DNA of 40,772 nt from JAFRXK01 sp045603305 (GCA_045603305.1 JAZULV010000069.1:1-40772), one strand, 5' to 3'. Shown: positions 25,141-33,154, counted from the stretch's first letter. Translations and numbers: made by a program. The notes: generated by a model from the letters alone, not told the origin.

Positions 25141-25533
25141 TTATTTGCTGTATTTTCTAAATGCACTTACGATAGCCTGCTGTGGAAGCTCATCATCTAA
25201 CATGCAAGGAATATCCTCAGCCTTTAAATGGTCAGCACCCTTCTGTCTGATAAGTGTAAGTCTTACTGCTTCAACAAGCTTTCCAGGCTCTACACTTCTA
25301 GGACATCTCTCTACACAGGCAAAGCAGGTAAGGCACTTAAAAAGTGAATCTGAATTTAATAACGGTTCAATATCGCCCTTCTGTACCATAGATACGAACT
25401 GATGTGGATGATACTCCATCTCATCATATGCAGGACATGTGCCTGAACACTTTCCACACTTCATACACTTCTTAGGATTTACACCGCTAATTCTTAAAAT
25501 CTCAGCTCTCTGCTCTTCTTTATTTAATGACAT
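25141..25533 (-). CDS. hdrC: Heterodisulfide reductase subunit C, two-[4Fe-4S] ferredoxin
   Basis: The 130-residue protein has the HdrC pattern: an N-terminal helix, CMKCGKCSGTCP (Cys23, 26, 29, 33), a 34-residue linker containing HPHQFVSMVQKG, then CLTCFACVERCPR (Cys67, 70, 73, 77). The C-terminal helix VEAVRLTLIRQKG follows. It links HdrA to HdrB electrically in known complexes. GGAAGGAGG lies five bases before the ATG. It follows hdrB by 13 bases and precedes hdrA by 28 bases. Confidence 0.93.
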   Translation of the reverse strand: MSLNKEEQRAEILRISGVNPKKCMKCGKCSGTCPAYDEMEYHPHQFVSMVQKGDIEPLLNSDSLFKCLTCFACVERCPRSVEPGKLVEAVRLTLIRQKGADHLKAEDIPCMLDDELPQQAIVSAFRKYSK

Positions 25534-25546
25534 GACTTCCTCCTTC

Positions 25547-26329
25547 CTACTTTACGCCAAGGGCTTCTGCAAGAAGCTCTGTAAAGTAATATACCGGCAG
25601 TTCATGTTCAGTACCATTCTTAACAAGATTGTACATACAAAGAGGACAGGCAGTAATAACCATGTCAGCACCCTTGTCTTCTGCCGAAGCAAGAACCTTG
25701 TTACTTCTCTTCTGTGCAAGACCCTTATCCTCAAGAGTCACATAACCACCACAGCACTCATTTCTAAAAGGATATACCACCGGCTCTGCACCAAGTGCCC
25801 TGATTAAATCCTCCATAATTGATGGATTCTCAGGGTCATCAAACTGCATAACACCGCTTGGTCTTAAAAGCAGACATCCATAATAAGCAGCAATCTTCTT
25901 GCCTGTTAATGGATTAACCACTCTCTTCTTAATCTCATCAAAACCAACTGTATCACGGAGCATCTCAATATAATGAACAACATTCGCTTCTCCGTTATAC
26001 TTCTCATCAAGTCCGAGATAATTATTAGCTCTTAAATTAAAATCGGCATCTTCTTTGATATCTGCATTTGTACGTTTAAGTACATTATGGCAGGCTGAAC
26101 AAACTGTAAGCAGGTCATTACCGGCTTCCTTAGCTGCAGCCAGAGTTCTTACTGATGAAAGTCTTGTAGCAATCTCATCAGATACTGACGGATATACACC
26201 GCCACAACACTGCCACTCATCAATCTCTTCTAAAGTAATTCCAAGAGCCTCAGCAGAACGTCTTGCATATGTATCAAGATCCTTTGCCTTTGTTCTCAGG
26301 GTACACCCTGGATAATAACTATATGTCAT
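25547..26329 (-). CDS. hdrB: Heterodisulfide reductase subunit B with two CCG motifs
   Basis: I use the ATG at 26327-26329, giving 260 residues beginning MTYSYYPGCTL, the family N-terminus. A TTG four codons earlier is the alternative, and AAGGAGG lies unusually far upstream. Two CCG domains are complete: Cys9, Cys41-Cys42, Cys77 and Cys80, then Cys152, Cys192-Cys193, Cys228 and Cys231. In methanogens these bind two non-cubane [4Fe-4S] clusters that reduce the CoM-CoB heterodisulfide. Bacteria lack that substrate; in sulfate reducers DsrC is the proposed partner. No DsrC gene is seen here, and the fumarate reductase pair sits at the end of the same operon, so HdrB may pass electrons to it directly or through an unknown thiol. 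The gene follows fumC by about 60 bases. Confidence 0.93.
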   Translation of the reverse strand: MTYSYYPGCTLRTKAKDLDTYARRSAEALGITLEEIDEWQCCGGVYPSVSDEIATRLSSVRTLAAAKEAGNDLLTVCSACHNVLKRTNADIKEDADFNLRANNYLGLDEKYNGEANVVHYIEMLRDTVGFDEIKKRVVNPLTGKKIAAYYGCLLLRPSGVMQFDDPENPSIMEDLIRALGAEPVVYPFRNECCGGYVTLEDKGLAQKRSNKVLASAEDKGADMVITACPLCMYNLVKNGTEHELPVYYFTELLAEALGVK

Positions 26330-26388
26330 ATTATTAACCAATCCTATGTACTTTAGGACTGTACCTCCTTATTTAAATATACAAAAAT

Positions 26389-27753
26389 TTATACCATTTC
26401 TTCCGGATGGAATACTTCATCGAACTTCTCTTCTGTGAGGAAGCCTAACTCAACACAAGCCTGCTTCAAAGAAATATTGTCCTTGTAAGCCTTCTTAGAT
26501 GTCTTGGCAGCATTGTCGTAACCAATGTATGGGTTAAGTGCTGTAACAAGCATAAGTGAATTGTGAAGATTGTGCTTCATCTTATCTCTGTCAGCTGTAA
26601 TACCAACTGCACAGTTATCATTAAATGAACGGATACCATCAGCTAAAAGTCTTACAGACTGAAGGAAATTATATATACATACAGGCATAAATACGTTAAG
26701 CTCAAAGTTACCCTGTGATGCAGCCATACCAACAGCAACATCATTCGCCATTACCTGTACTGCAACCATAGTAAGTGATTCACACTGGGTTGGGTTAACC
26801 TTACCAGGCATGATTGAACTTCCAGGCTCATTCTCCGGAATCTTAATCTCACCAAGTCCGCATCTAGGACCACTTGCAAGCCATCTTACATCATTAGCAA
26901 TCTTCATAAGATTAGCTGCAAGAGCCTTAAGTGCACCGTGCATAAATACCAGCTCATCCTTTGCTGTAAGAGCATGGAACTTGTTCTCTGCTGTAATAAA
27001 ATCCTTACCGGTAAGCTCTGATACTACCTTGGCAACCTCTTCGCCAAAGCCCTTAGGAGCATTAAGACCTGTACCAACTGCTGTACCACCAAGAGCAAGC
27101 TCCTTAATACCAGGAAGTGCTGCCTTAATCATGCCAAGAGTCTTCTCAAGCATGTTTCTCCAGCCGCTAATCTCCTGAGAGAACTTAATCGGTACCGCAT
27201 CCTGAAGATGAGTTCTTCCACTCTTAACTACATCGTCATTCTCAGCCTCTAATCTCTTAAATGTCTCAATAAGAGTCTCAATAGCAGGGATAAGATTATC
27301 CTCAACACTTACAGTTGCAGCAATGTGCATAGCTGTAGGGAATGTGTCGTTAGAACTCTGTGACATGTTTATATGATCATTTGGATGAAGAAGCTTCTCT
27401 CCGTAAATTTCATTACCTCTGTTAGCAATAACTTCATTGGCATTCATGTTAGACTGAGTACCACTTCCTGTCTGCCATACAACAAGTGGGAAATGGTCAT
27501 AAAGTTGTCCTGCAATTACCTCATCACAAGCCTGACAGATGATGTTCTTCTTAACTTCATCAAGCTTTCCAAGATTGTAATTAGCAATAGCGACTGCTTT
27601 CTTGAGAATACCAAAAGCGTGGGTGATTTCGCGTGGCATTAATTCTCCGCCAATCTTAAAGTTCTGGAAACTTCTCTGTGTCTGAGCAGCCCAGTAACGG
27701 TCAGCAGGAACCTGCATCTCACCCATAGAATCTCTCTCAATACGATACTCCAT
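26389..27753 (-). CDS. fumC: Class II fumarate hydratase
   Basis: The 454-residue protein from the ATG at 27751-27753 follows GGAGG by seven bases; a longer frame exists but has no site. It contains the fumarase/aspartase signature SSIMPGKVNPTQCE, plus WQTGSGTQSNMNANEVI, HPNDHINMSQSSNDTFPTAMH, SGRTHLQDAVPI and the GFGEEVAKVVSELTG region. It interconverts malate and fumarate. Between malate dehydrogenase upstream and the Hdr-Flx-fumarate reductase genes downstream, it supplies fumarate as electron acceptor. Class II enzymes lack iron-sulfur clusters. Argininosuccinate or aspartate lyase is less likely given the strong fumarase match. Confidence 0.95.
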   Translation of the reverse strand: MEYRIERDSMGEMQVPADRYWAAQTQRSFQNFKIGGELMPREITHAFGILKKAVAIANYNLGKLDEVKKNIICQACDEVIAGQLYDHFPLVVWQTGSGTQSNMNANEVIANRGNEIYGEKLLHPNDHINMSQSSNDTFPTAMHIAATVSVEDNLIPAIETLIETFKRLEAENDDVVKSGRTHLQDAVPIKFSQEISGWRNMLEKTLGMIKAALPGIKELALGGTAVGTGLNAPKGFGEEVAKVVSELTGKDFITAENKFHALTAKDELVFMHGALKALAANLMKIANDVRWLASGPRCGLGEIKIPENEPGSSIMPGKVNPTQCESLTMVAVQVMANDVAVGMAASQGNFELNVFMPVCIYNFLQSVRLLADGIRSFNDNCAVGITADRDKMKHNLHNSLMLVTALNPYIGYDNAAKTSKKAYKDNISLKQACVELGFLTEEKFDEVFHPEEMV

Positions 27754-27927
27754 ATGTGTCCCTCCATCATTTATTATGTTTTGTAACTCTTCAGACACCG
27801 GATCACCTGTTACCTCATAAAATGTTTGTGACCATAGACATTAAATATGTAAAAGTATCAAAATACATTATTTGATTCAATCATTACCAAATTCTGCGAT
27901 TTCTGAGTAGTTACTATATTTGCAGTT

Positions 27928-27961
27928 AAATCCGGGCAGCAAAAATAAGCTGTCCGGATTT
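27928..27961 (-). promoter_or_regulatory. Stem-loop between mdh and fumC
   Basis: A 13-position stem (27928-27940 with 27949-27961) with one A-C mismatch on the minus strand and an 8-base loop starts 15 bases after the malate dehydrogenase stop. No U-run follows in the direction of transcription, so it may partly attenuate, or mark a processing site, rather than fully terminate. About 175 bases separate it from fumC, with no convincing promoter visible to me. Confidence 0.5.
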
Positions 27962-27976
27962 AAAAAATACTATTTC

Positions 27977-28918
27977 TTAAATATCAAGGCTGTTAATAAC
28001 TTCCTTAAGAACATCTGCGCTGTGACGAAGCTTAGCAACTTCATCATCTGTAAGCGGAGTCTCAAGTCTGCCCTTGAAGCCATCTGGTCCGATAACGTTG
28101 AGTACGCTAAGACATACATCTTCGATACCGTACTCACCATGCATCATTGAAGATACTGCAACTACAGAATCATATGGAGCAAAGATTGCCTGACAAAGTC
28201 TGCATACAGATACAGCTACACCATAGCATGTAACACCCTTGTCTGCGATAATCTTTCCACCTGACTTCTGAACGTACTCGATTGCTTCATCTTCATCAAT
28301 CTTATCAAAATCAGCATAGATGCTGCTGTTCTGGAATGATTCGATCTGAGCACCTGAAATATATGCAAGTGACCATGGAATAAATGATGAATCTCCGTGC
28401 TCACCAAATACGTAAGCATGAACATTCTTCTGAGCCATTCCATACTTGCCTGAAATATAAGAACGAAGTCTTGCTGTATCAAGCATAGTACCTGAACCAA
28501 TAATCTGTGACTCAGGAAGACCTGACACCTTCATAAATGTATATGTTAAAACGTCAACAGGATTAGCAACTATAATATACTTAGCATCCGGAGCATAGTG
28601 AACAAGCTCCTTTGTAAGACCCTTAAGGATGTTAACATTAATCTGAGCAAGGTCAATTCTTGTCTGTCCAGGCTTTCTTCCAACACCTGATGTAATGATA
28701 ACAATATCAGAACCTGCTACGTCTTCATAGCCTCCATCACTAATTGTTATAGCTTCACCGTAAGCTGTAGCCTGAAGAATATCTAAAGCTTCACCTCTGG
28801 CCTTTGCCTCATTAATATCAACTAATACAATCTCAGATGCAATTGACTCAACAGCCATTGTATATGCTATTGATGCACCTACACTACCTGCACCGATAAT
28901 AGATACTTTATTACCCAT
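27977..28918 (-). CDS. mdh: Malate dehydrogenase (lactate/malate dehydrogenase family)
   Basis: This 313-residue NAD-dependent enzyme has the Rossmann motif IIGAGSVGAS (7-16) and Asp34, which selects NAD over NADP. Catalytic residues are ANPVD (Asn119), Asp147, Arg150 (DTARLR) and His174 (GEHGD). The substrate-specificity loop reads GVGRKPGQTR. At the position that is Gln in lactate dehydrogenases and Arg in malate dehydrogenases, it has Arg81, which favours oxaloacetate/malate. Many clostridial relatives are annotated as L-lactate dehydrogenase, so the name needs an assay. The neighbours support malate: fumC follows directly, then the fumarate reductase cluster. GGAG lies eight bases before the ATG. 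Confidence 0.8.
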   Translation of the reverse strand: MGNKVSIIGAGSVGASIAYTMAVESIASEIVLVDINEAKARGEALDILQATAYGEAITISDGGYEDVAGSDIVIITSGVGRKPGQTRIDLAQINVNILKGLTKELVHYAPDAKYIIVANPVDVLTYTFMKVSGLPESQIIGSGTMLDTARLRSYISGKYGMAQKNVHAYVFGEHGDSSFIPWSLAYISGAQIESFQNSSIYADFDKIDEDEAIEYVQKSGGKIIADKGVTCYGVAVSVCRLCQAIFAPYDSVVAVSSMMHGEYGIEDVCLSVLNVIGPDGFKGRLETPLTDDEVAKLRHSADVLKEVINSLDI

Positions 28919-28957
28919 TTGATTTCTCCTTATACGTATATTATTTTATATAAACAA

Positions 28958-28991
28958 TAAACAGATTAAGCTGTTTATCATCATAATTATA
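28958..28991 (-). promoter_or_regulatory. -10 element and palindrome upstream of mdh
   Basis: On the minus strand a TATAAT (complement of 28986-28991) lies about 70 bases before the mdh ATG; no good -35 is seen. Directly downstream, near the expected start of transcription, TAAACAG and CTGTTTA (28958-28977) form a perfect 7-bp palindrome with a 6-base centre. It could be an operator or a 5' hairpin controlling the whole succinate cluster. It does not match the Rex consensus well. Confidence 0.4.
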
Positions 28992-29132
28992 TCAAAATGT
29001 ACGAAAAAGCTCTATTGGCAAATCCTACATTTACTTTTAAATTACACCGGGTTGATTATATATTATACACAAAAAAACAAACCATATCTATCATAATAAT
29101 CATTATATTTTTAACATTAATAGTGATAAAAC

Positions 29133-29271
29133 ACGGTTGCTTCGCTTCTAAAGAAGCTCCCGCACCCGACCGTATTCGTAACTTCAAGCTATCGCTTTAC
29201 GTTACTCATACTGTACATTCGCCAAATATCCGTATCCATCCGTGCCAGCACGATGTATACGTCTGTTTGGC
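29133..29271 (-). other. Structured region 3' of rnpB: three consecutive hairpins
   Basis: The 371 bases between mdh and rnpB hold no supported gene. On the minus strand this part can fold into three strong stem-loops. The first is 29221-29271, with outer stem GCCAAA/TTTGGC and an inner stem of GTAT, CATC and GTG pairs. The second is 29178-29205, with GTAAC/GTTAC around an AAGC/GCTT stem. The third is 29133-29173, with ACGGT/ACCGT around GCTTC/GAAGC, followed by GTTTTATC. The last could end the rnpB transcript. The region is visibly richer in G+C than its flanks. It may be an rnpB 3' trailer, a separate small RNA or a dispersed palindromic repeat. The rest of the gap, 28992-29132, is AT-rich with nothing recognised. 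Confidence 0.5.
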
Positions 29272-29289
29272 TCATTGTTTTTCACTAAC

Positions 29290-29629
29290 TTATGAGCAGG
29301 ACTATAAGCCGGGTTCTGTCGTGAATGATCATCTATCTAGACCTGATGTCGCCACCAGGCTCAAGCGACCTACCCGAAAGCAGACGGGCCGCCTTATGCT
29401 TTCTGTTTGGTCTTGCTTCGGATGGGGTTTACATATGCCCTGTCTGTTACCAGCCAGGCGGTAGTCTCTTACACTGCCCTTCCAACCTTACCGGAAAAAC
29501 CGGCGGTATATTTCTGTTGCACTAGCCTGAGAGTCACCTCTACCGGACGTTATCCGGCATCCTGCCCTGTGAAGCCCGGACTTTCCTCACCTGTATAAAT
29601 ACAGCCGCGATCATTCATCCTACTCATAA
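29290..29629 (-). ncRNA. rnpB: RNase P RNA
   Basis: On the minus strand the conserved 5' core GAGGAAAGTCCGGGC and the 3' core ACAGAACCCGGCTTAT are both present, about 265 bases apart. This is the hallmark of bacterial RNase P RNA, the catalytic RNA that trims the 5' leader of tRNA precursors. The ends were set by the P1 helix: TTATGAG-T-AGGA at the 5' end (29618-29629) pairs with TCCT-G-CTCATAA at the 3' end (29290-29301), with one G-U pair. The length is about 340 nt, within the usual range. Open frames on the opposite strand across it are spurious. Confidence 0.95.
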
Positions 29630-29641
29630 ATAGCACCATAT

Positions 29642-29670
29642 AGTTTATCATATATCAAGATTTTTTGCAA
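29642..29670 (-). promoter_or_regulatory. Promoter of rnpB
   Basis: On the minus strand TTGCAA (complement of 29665-29670) and TAAACT (complement of 29642-29647) are spaced by 17 bases. The expected transcription start falls close to the P1 helix start at about 29629-29635. Confidence 0.6.
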
Positions 29671-29676
29671 TTATTT

Positions 29677-31332
29677 TTATAATTCAAAACAGCTTCCACC
29701 GATAAATTCTCTCAACAAAGAATTCTTAGGAATATTCTCTATATCTACGGACAAAAAATAATCAAAGAACTTTAGAAGTCTTTTTGCCTCATCATATTCA
29801 GCGCATTCTCTTGATATGCCAAATAACAGTGGCTCTGCAAATGATTTAAGGACAGAGAGTTCATATACCAGACCGGAATTAAACACTACATCGGCACTCT
29901 CCTGATATGGAAAGATATTATTCTCCTCTCCTCTTCTTACCGATGGCCACATGGCAATAGTACTTCTCGCATCAATTCCCCTTGTTCTGGCATCCCTGAC
30001 TATTCTTCTAATCAGTCTTCCATCAGTGGTTGGAATACGGTTATGTTCATCAATATTCAACTGGCTCAAAGCACTGATATATATCTTAAATCTGCTTTCT
30101 TGTGGAAGTTTATATGTCAGGCGGTCATTAAGACAGTGAATCCCCTCAATAACAAGTATATCATTACTGCCTATCTGCAGGTAATTGCCACGATACTCAC
30201 TTTTACCCTGCTTAAAATTATAAATCGGAAGTTCTATTCTTTCACCTGAAAGAAGCTTTATCATATCATTATTAAACATCTCTATATCTATGCTTTCAAG
30301 CACCTCAAAATCATAATTACCATACTCATCCTTAGGTGTCTTGTCTCTGTCAACAAAATAATTATCTACTGAAATAGGATGTGGATTCAAACCATAAGCT
30401 TTCAGCTGAATCGAAAGCCTCCTTGAAAACGTGGTCTTACCGGATGAAGATGGTCCGGCGATTAAAACCAGTTTTTTATTGCCTTCACTTGCAATTCTTG
30501 CAGCTATATCTGCAATCTTCTTCTCCATCAACGCCTCATGCACAAGAATTATCTCGTTTAAACGTCCCTCTGCAATTTTATCATTGAGAGCACCTACAGT
30601 ATGCACATCTATCGAATTACTCCATTCAGTGGATTCCTTTAATGCATCAAAGACCTTTCTTCCCGGCCTAAATTCTGGCACAAGTTTTGGATTCTTAGCC
30701 TCAGGAAGCTGTAATACTAGACCTTTATCATACTTATACAACTCAAAATACTTAAGATAGCCGGTACTGTACACCATATATCCATAAAAATAATCTTCAA
30801 ATTCATTTATACTATAGATATTAACAGAGGAAACTCTTCTATACCTGAACAGCCTTTCCTTATCATGCATATTATGCTTTGCAAAAATCTCAATGGCATC
30901 ATCAGTAGGGACTGTTCTTTTCGTTATAGTTTTATTCTCCTTGACAAGTTCAGCCATCCTTGCTTTTATACGTTCAATCAGGATATCATTAATCGTAAAA
31001 TTACCCGAAGTCTCAACATAAATTCCTTTACTTATTGGAAACGCTACTCTGACATCCTTTACATTTTCATGACCCGCTACATCATAAATTGACTTAATAA
31101 GCAAAAATATTACACTTCGTCGGTATGTCTCCATACCAGTCTTACAACCTGTAGTTATAAAAGCTATTTCGCTGTCACCGCTAAGCTCCATATGAAGCTC
31201 CTTAAGCTTTCCATCAGCCCTAACAAGAACAATATCATCTTCATAAAAACCTTGATATTCCTTTGCAATATCAAGATATCTGGTCCCCTCTTTATACTCT
31301 TTTGCTTCTCCATTTATCCTTACTTTATACAT
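29677..31332 (-). CDS. TGS-domain nucleoside (uridine-like) kinase
   Basis: The 551-residue protein from the ATG at 31330-31332 follows GAGGGG closely; a longer frame is unsupported. Residues 1-60 form a TGS domain (MYKVRINGEAKEYKEGTRYLDIAKEY). A region resembling the second additional domain of threonyl-tRNA synthetase follows. The C-terminal half is a P-loop kinase of the uridine kinase/phosphoribulokinase family: IAGPSSSGKTTFSRRLS (Walker A at about 293-300), HPISVDNYFVDRDKTPKDEYGNYDFE and VIEGIHCLND. This architecture is common in Clostridia and is annotated as nucleoside kinase, although the substrate is not proven. It lies just downstream of trmK on the same strand (30 bases). Confidence 0.88.
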   Translation of the reverse strand: MYKVRINGEAKEYKEGTRYLDIAKEYQGFYEDDIVLVRADGKLKELHMELSGDSEIAFITTGCKTGMETYRRSVIFLLIKSIYDVAGHENVKDVRVAFPISKGIYVETSGNFTINDILIERIKARMAELVKENKTITKRTVPTDDAIEIFAKHNMHDKERLFRYRRVSSVNIYSINEFEDYFYGYMVYSTGYLKYFELYKYDKGLVLQLPEAKNPKLVPEFRPGRKVFDALKESTEWSNSIDVHTVGALNDKIAEGRLNEIILVHEALMEKKIADIAARIASEGNKKLVLIAGPSSSGKTTFSRRLSIQLKAYGLNPHPISVDNYFVDRDKTPKDEYGNYDFEVLESIDIEMFNNDMIKLLSGERIELPIYNFKQGKSEYRGNYLQIGSNDILVIEGIHCLNDRLTYKLPQESRFKIYISALSQLNIDEHNRIPTTDGRLIRRIVRDARTRGIDARSTIAMWPSVRRGEENNIFPYQESADVVFNSGLVYELSVLKSFAEPLLFGISRECAEYDEAKRLLKFFDYFLSVDIENIPKNSLLREFIGGSCFEL

Positions 31333-31362
31333 TAAATCCCCTCTGGTATTCAAATCCTCTTA

Positions 31363-32055
31363 TCAATCATAATATGATAATGCTTTTTCAATATGCTTCA
31401 ATTCTGTAGCAATTTCTTCGGCTCTGTTAATTGATGAAGCAGTTCCTTTTTCTTTTAAATTATCTAAAATACCTGAAAGCAGTTTTTTCTGTTTGTTAAG
31501 GTAAGAAAACAAAATATCATCCTTTGCCTGCAAAAGACACCTGCCAAACTTAAGCTCAATATCTGAATATGTATCAGCACTCCCCTTTACTGCTTTTATT
31601 ATTGTATAATACTTGCCATCCTCAATCAGCATATCTTCTTCTCTAATCATAAAACCATGATCTTCAATAAATCTTCTGATTACATCTATATCAGACTGGG
31701 GTGATAATACCATCTCCTGTAGTTTCTCTACGACATCTTCTCCTTCCGTGAGTATACGCTGCATAAGCAGTCCCCCCATGCCTGCAATAACCACACAATC
31801 TGCTTCGTCAGGTTTTAATGCTTCAAGTCCGTCTCCCAGTCTTAAATCAATATATTCTGATAAACCGGCCTCTTTTACGTTACTTTCAGCCTTAATCAGT
31901 GGTCCCTTATTAACGTCCATTGCTATAACCTTAGATGAAATATTCTCTCTGACTAAAGCAATGGGCACATAACCATGGTCTGTGCCAACATCTGCAACGT
32001 TAAGTCCTTTAGTAACCATTGATACAATCTTTGATAATCTATCTGATAACTGCAT
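31363..32055 (-). CDS. trmK: tRNA (adenine(22)-N1)-methyltransferase TrmK
   Basis: The 230-residue protein starts MQLSDRLSKIVSMVTKGLNVADVGTDHGYVPIAL. It has the SAM-binding motif I DVGTDHGY, then MDVNKGPL, RLGDGLEAL and CVVIAGMGGLLMQRIL, all typical of the TrmK/COG2384 family. It methylates N1 of A22 in the D-arm of tRNAs. In many Firmicutes trmK sits directly behind rpoD, as here (13 bases). The Nif3-like gene that often follows trmK is absent, and a nucleoside kinase takes its place. Confidence 0.93.
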   Translation of the reverse strand: MQLSDRLSKIVSMVTKGLNVADVGTDHGYVPIALVRENISSKVIAMDVNKGPLIKAESNVKEAGLSEYIDLRLGDGLEALKPDEADCVVIAGMGGLLMQRILTEGEDVVEKLQEMVLSPQSDIDVIRRFIEDHGFMIREEDMLIEDGKYYTIIKAVKGSADTYSDIELKFGRCLLQAKDDILFSYLNKQKKLLSGILDNLKEKGTASSINRAEEIATELKHIEKALSYYD

Positions 32056-32068
32056 ACTTTCTCCTGTG

Positions 32069-33154
32069 TCAATCTAAAAAATCTCTAAGTTTCCGGCTTC
32101 TCGACGGATGTCTGAGCTTTCTTAAAGCCTTGGACTCTATCTGCCTTATTCGTTCTCTTGTAACATTGAACTCACGACCGACTTCTTCTAAGGTTCTTGC
32201 TTTGCCATCATCCAGCCCGAATCTAAGTCTTAAGACAGTTTTTTCCCTGTCTGTAAGGGATTCAAGCACCTGCAAAAGTTCCATTCTAAGAAGCGAAAAT
32301 GCTGCTGCATCTGAAGGTACAGGCACATTCTCATCCTCAATAAAATCTCCCAGATGACTGTCATACTCTTCACCTATAGGTGTCTCTAAGGATACCGGCT
32401 CCATGGAAATCTTCATTATCTCTTCAATCTTAGCTACAGGCATGTCAAGTCTCTGGCTTAACTCCTCACTGGAAGGCTCTCTTCCAAGCTCCTGTACCAT
32501 CTGTCTTGAAGTTCTTATAAGTTTATTAATAGTTTCAACCATATGCACCGGAATCCTAATGGTTCTTGCCTGGTCTGCAATCGCACGACTTATAGACTGG
32601 CGAATCCACCAGGTAGCATAGGTGCTGAACTTATATCCCTTCTGGTAATCAAACTTCTCAACAGCCCTTATAAGTCCAAGATTCCCCTCCTGAATCAAAT
32701 CCAAAAGCTGCATTCCTCTGCCGGAATACTTCTTCGCAATACTCACTACAAGCCTTAAATTAGCCTCTGCAAGCCTTTGACCTGCACTTTCATCACCTTC
32801 AAAACTCTTTCTTGCGAGCTCACGTTCTTCTTCTGATGTAAGCAAAGGAATCTTACCAATCTCCTTAAGATACATTCTGACCGGGTCATCAACATCTAAA
32901 CCTTCGGTAATATCAATCTCCGGCAATTCTTCTCTTTCATCATCTAAACCAGTCTCTTCGTCTGAAAATGTGGTAACCACATCCACCTTGTTTTTCTCAA
33001 TAAACTCTAAAGTCTTGTCCAGACACTCTTCATCTGATGCATCATCTCCCAACACATCCAGTATATCCTGATAATCTAATTCATTCTTCTTTTGTCCGGC
33101 AAGTTCCAGCAGAGCTTTTAATTTTAAATCAAGCTGGTCTGTCCTGTTATCCAT
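32069..33154 (-). CDS. rpoD: Primary sigma factor RpoD (SigA)
   Basis: The 361-residue protein includes region 1.2 (DDPVRMYLKEIGKIPLLTSEEERELA) and region 2 (MQLLDLIQEGNLGLIRAVEKFDYQKGYKFSTYATWWIRQSISRAIADQARTIRIPVHM). Region 3 and region 4 (VTRERIRQIESKALRKLRHPSR) follow, matching the primary sigma factor. Region 1.1 is present in a short form with an acidic linker. It directs RNA polymerase to TTGACA/TATAAT promoters like those found in this window. It forms the expected dgt-dnaG-rpoD-trmK order. AAGGA lies before the ATG. Confidence 0.97.
   Translation of the reverse strand: MDNRTDQLDLKLKALLELAGQKKNELDYQDILDVLGDDASDEECLDKTLEFIEKNKVDVVTTFSDEETGLDDEREELPEIDITEGLDVDDPVRMYLKEIGKIPLLTSEEERELARKSFEGDESAGQRLAEANLRLVVSIAKKYSGRGMQLLDLIQEGNLGLIRAVEKFDYQKGYKFSTYATWWIRQSISRAIADQARTIRIPVHMVETINKLIRTSRQMVQELGREPSSEELSQRLDMPVAKIEEIMKISMEPVSLETPIGEEYDSHLGDFIEDENVPVPSDAAAFSLLRMELLQVLESLTDREKTVLRLRFGLDDGKARTLEEVGREFNVTRERIRQIESKALRKLRHPSRSRKLRDFLD

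Noticed and set aside
16252..28918. Reading the flavoprotein and iron-sulfur pair as a respiratory succinate dehydrogenase
   Set aside because: No membrane anchor subunits or haem ligands are encoded nearby, the covalent-FAD His is absent and the cluster pattern differs from SdhB.
28919..28957. Rex operator upstream of mdh
   Set aside because: TTGTTTATATAAAAT is only a partial match to the clostridial TTGTTAA-N4-TTAACAA consensus, and the nearby palindrome has a different sequence.
29200..29290. 28-codon minus-strand frame just 3' of rnpB (MSQTDVYIVLARM...)
   Set aside because: It has no ribosome site and lies within strong hairpins, so a structured RNA or repeat explains it better.
28997..29598. 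Plus-strand open frames of 63-155 codons across 28997-29598
   Set aside because: They overlap the RNase P RNA gene or its structured flank on the opposite strand, have no ribosome binding site and give compositionally odd proteins.
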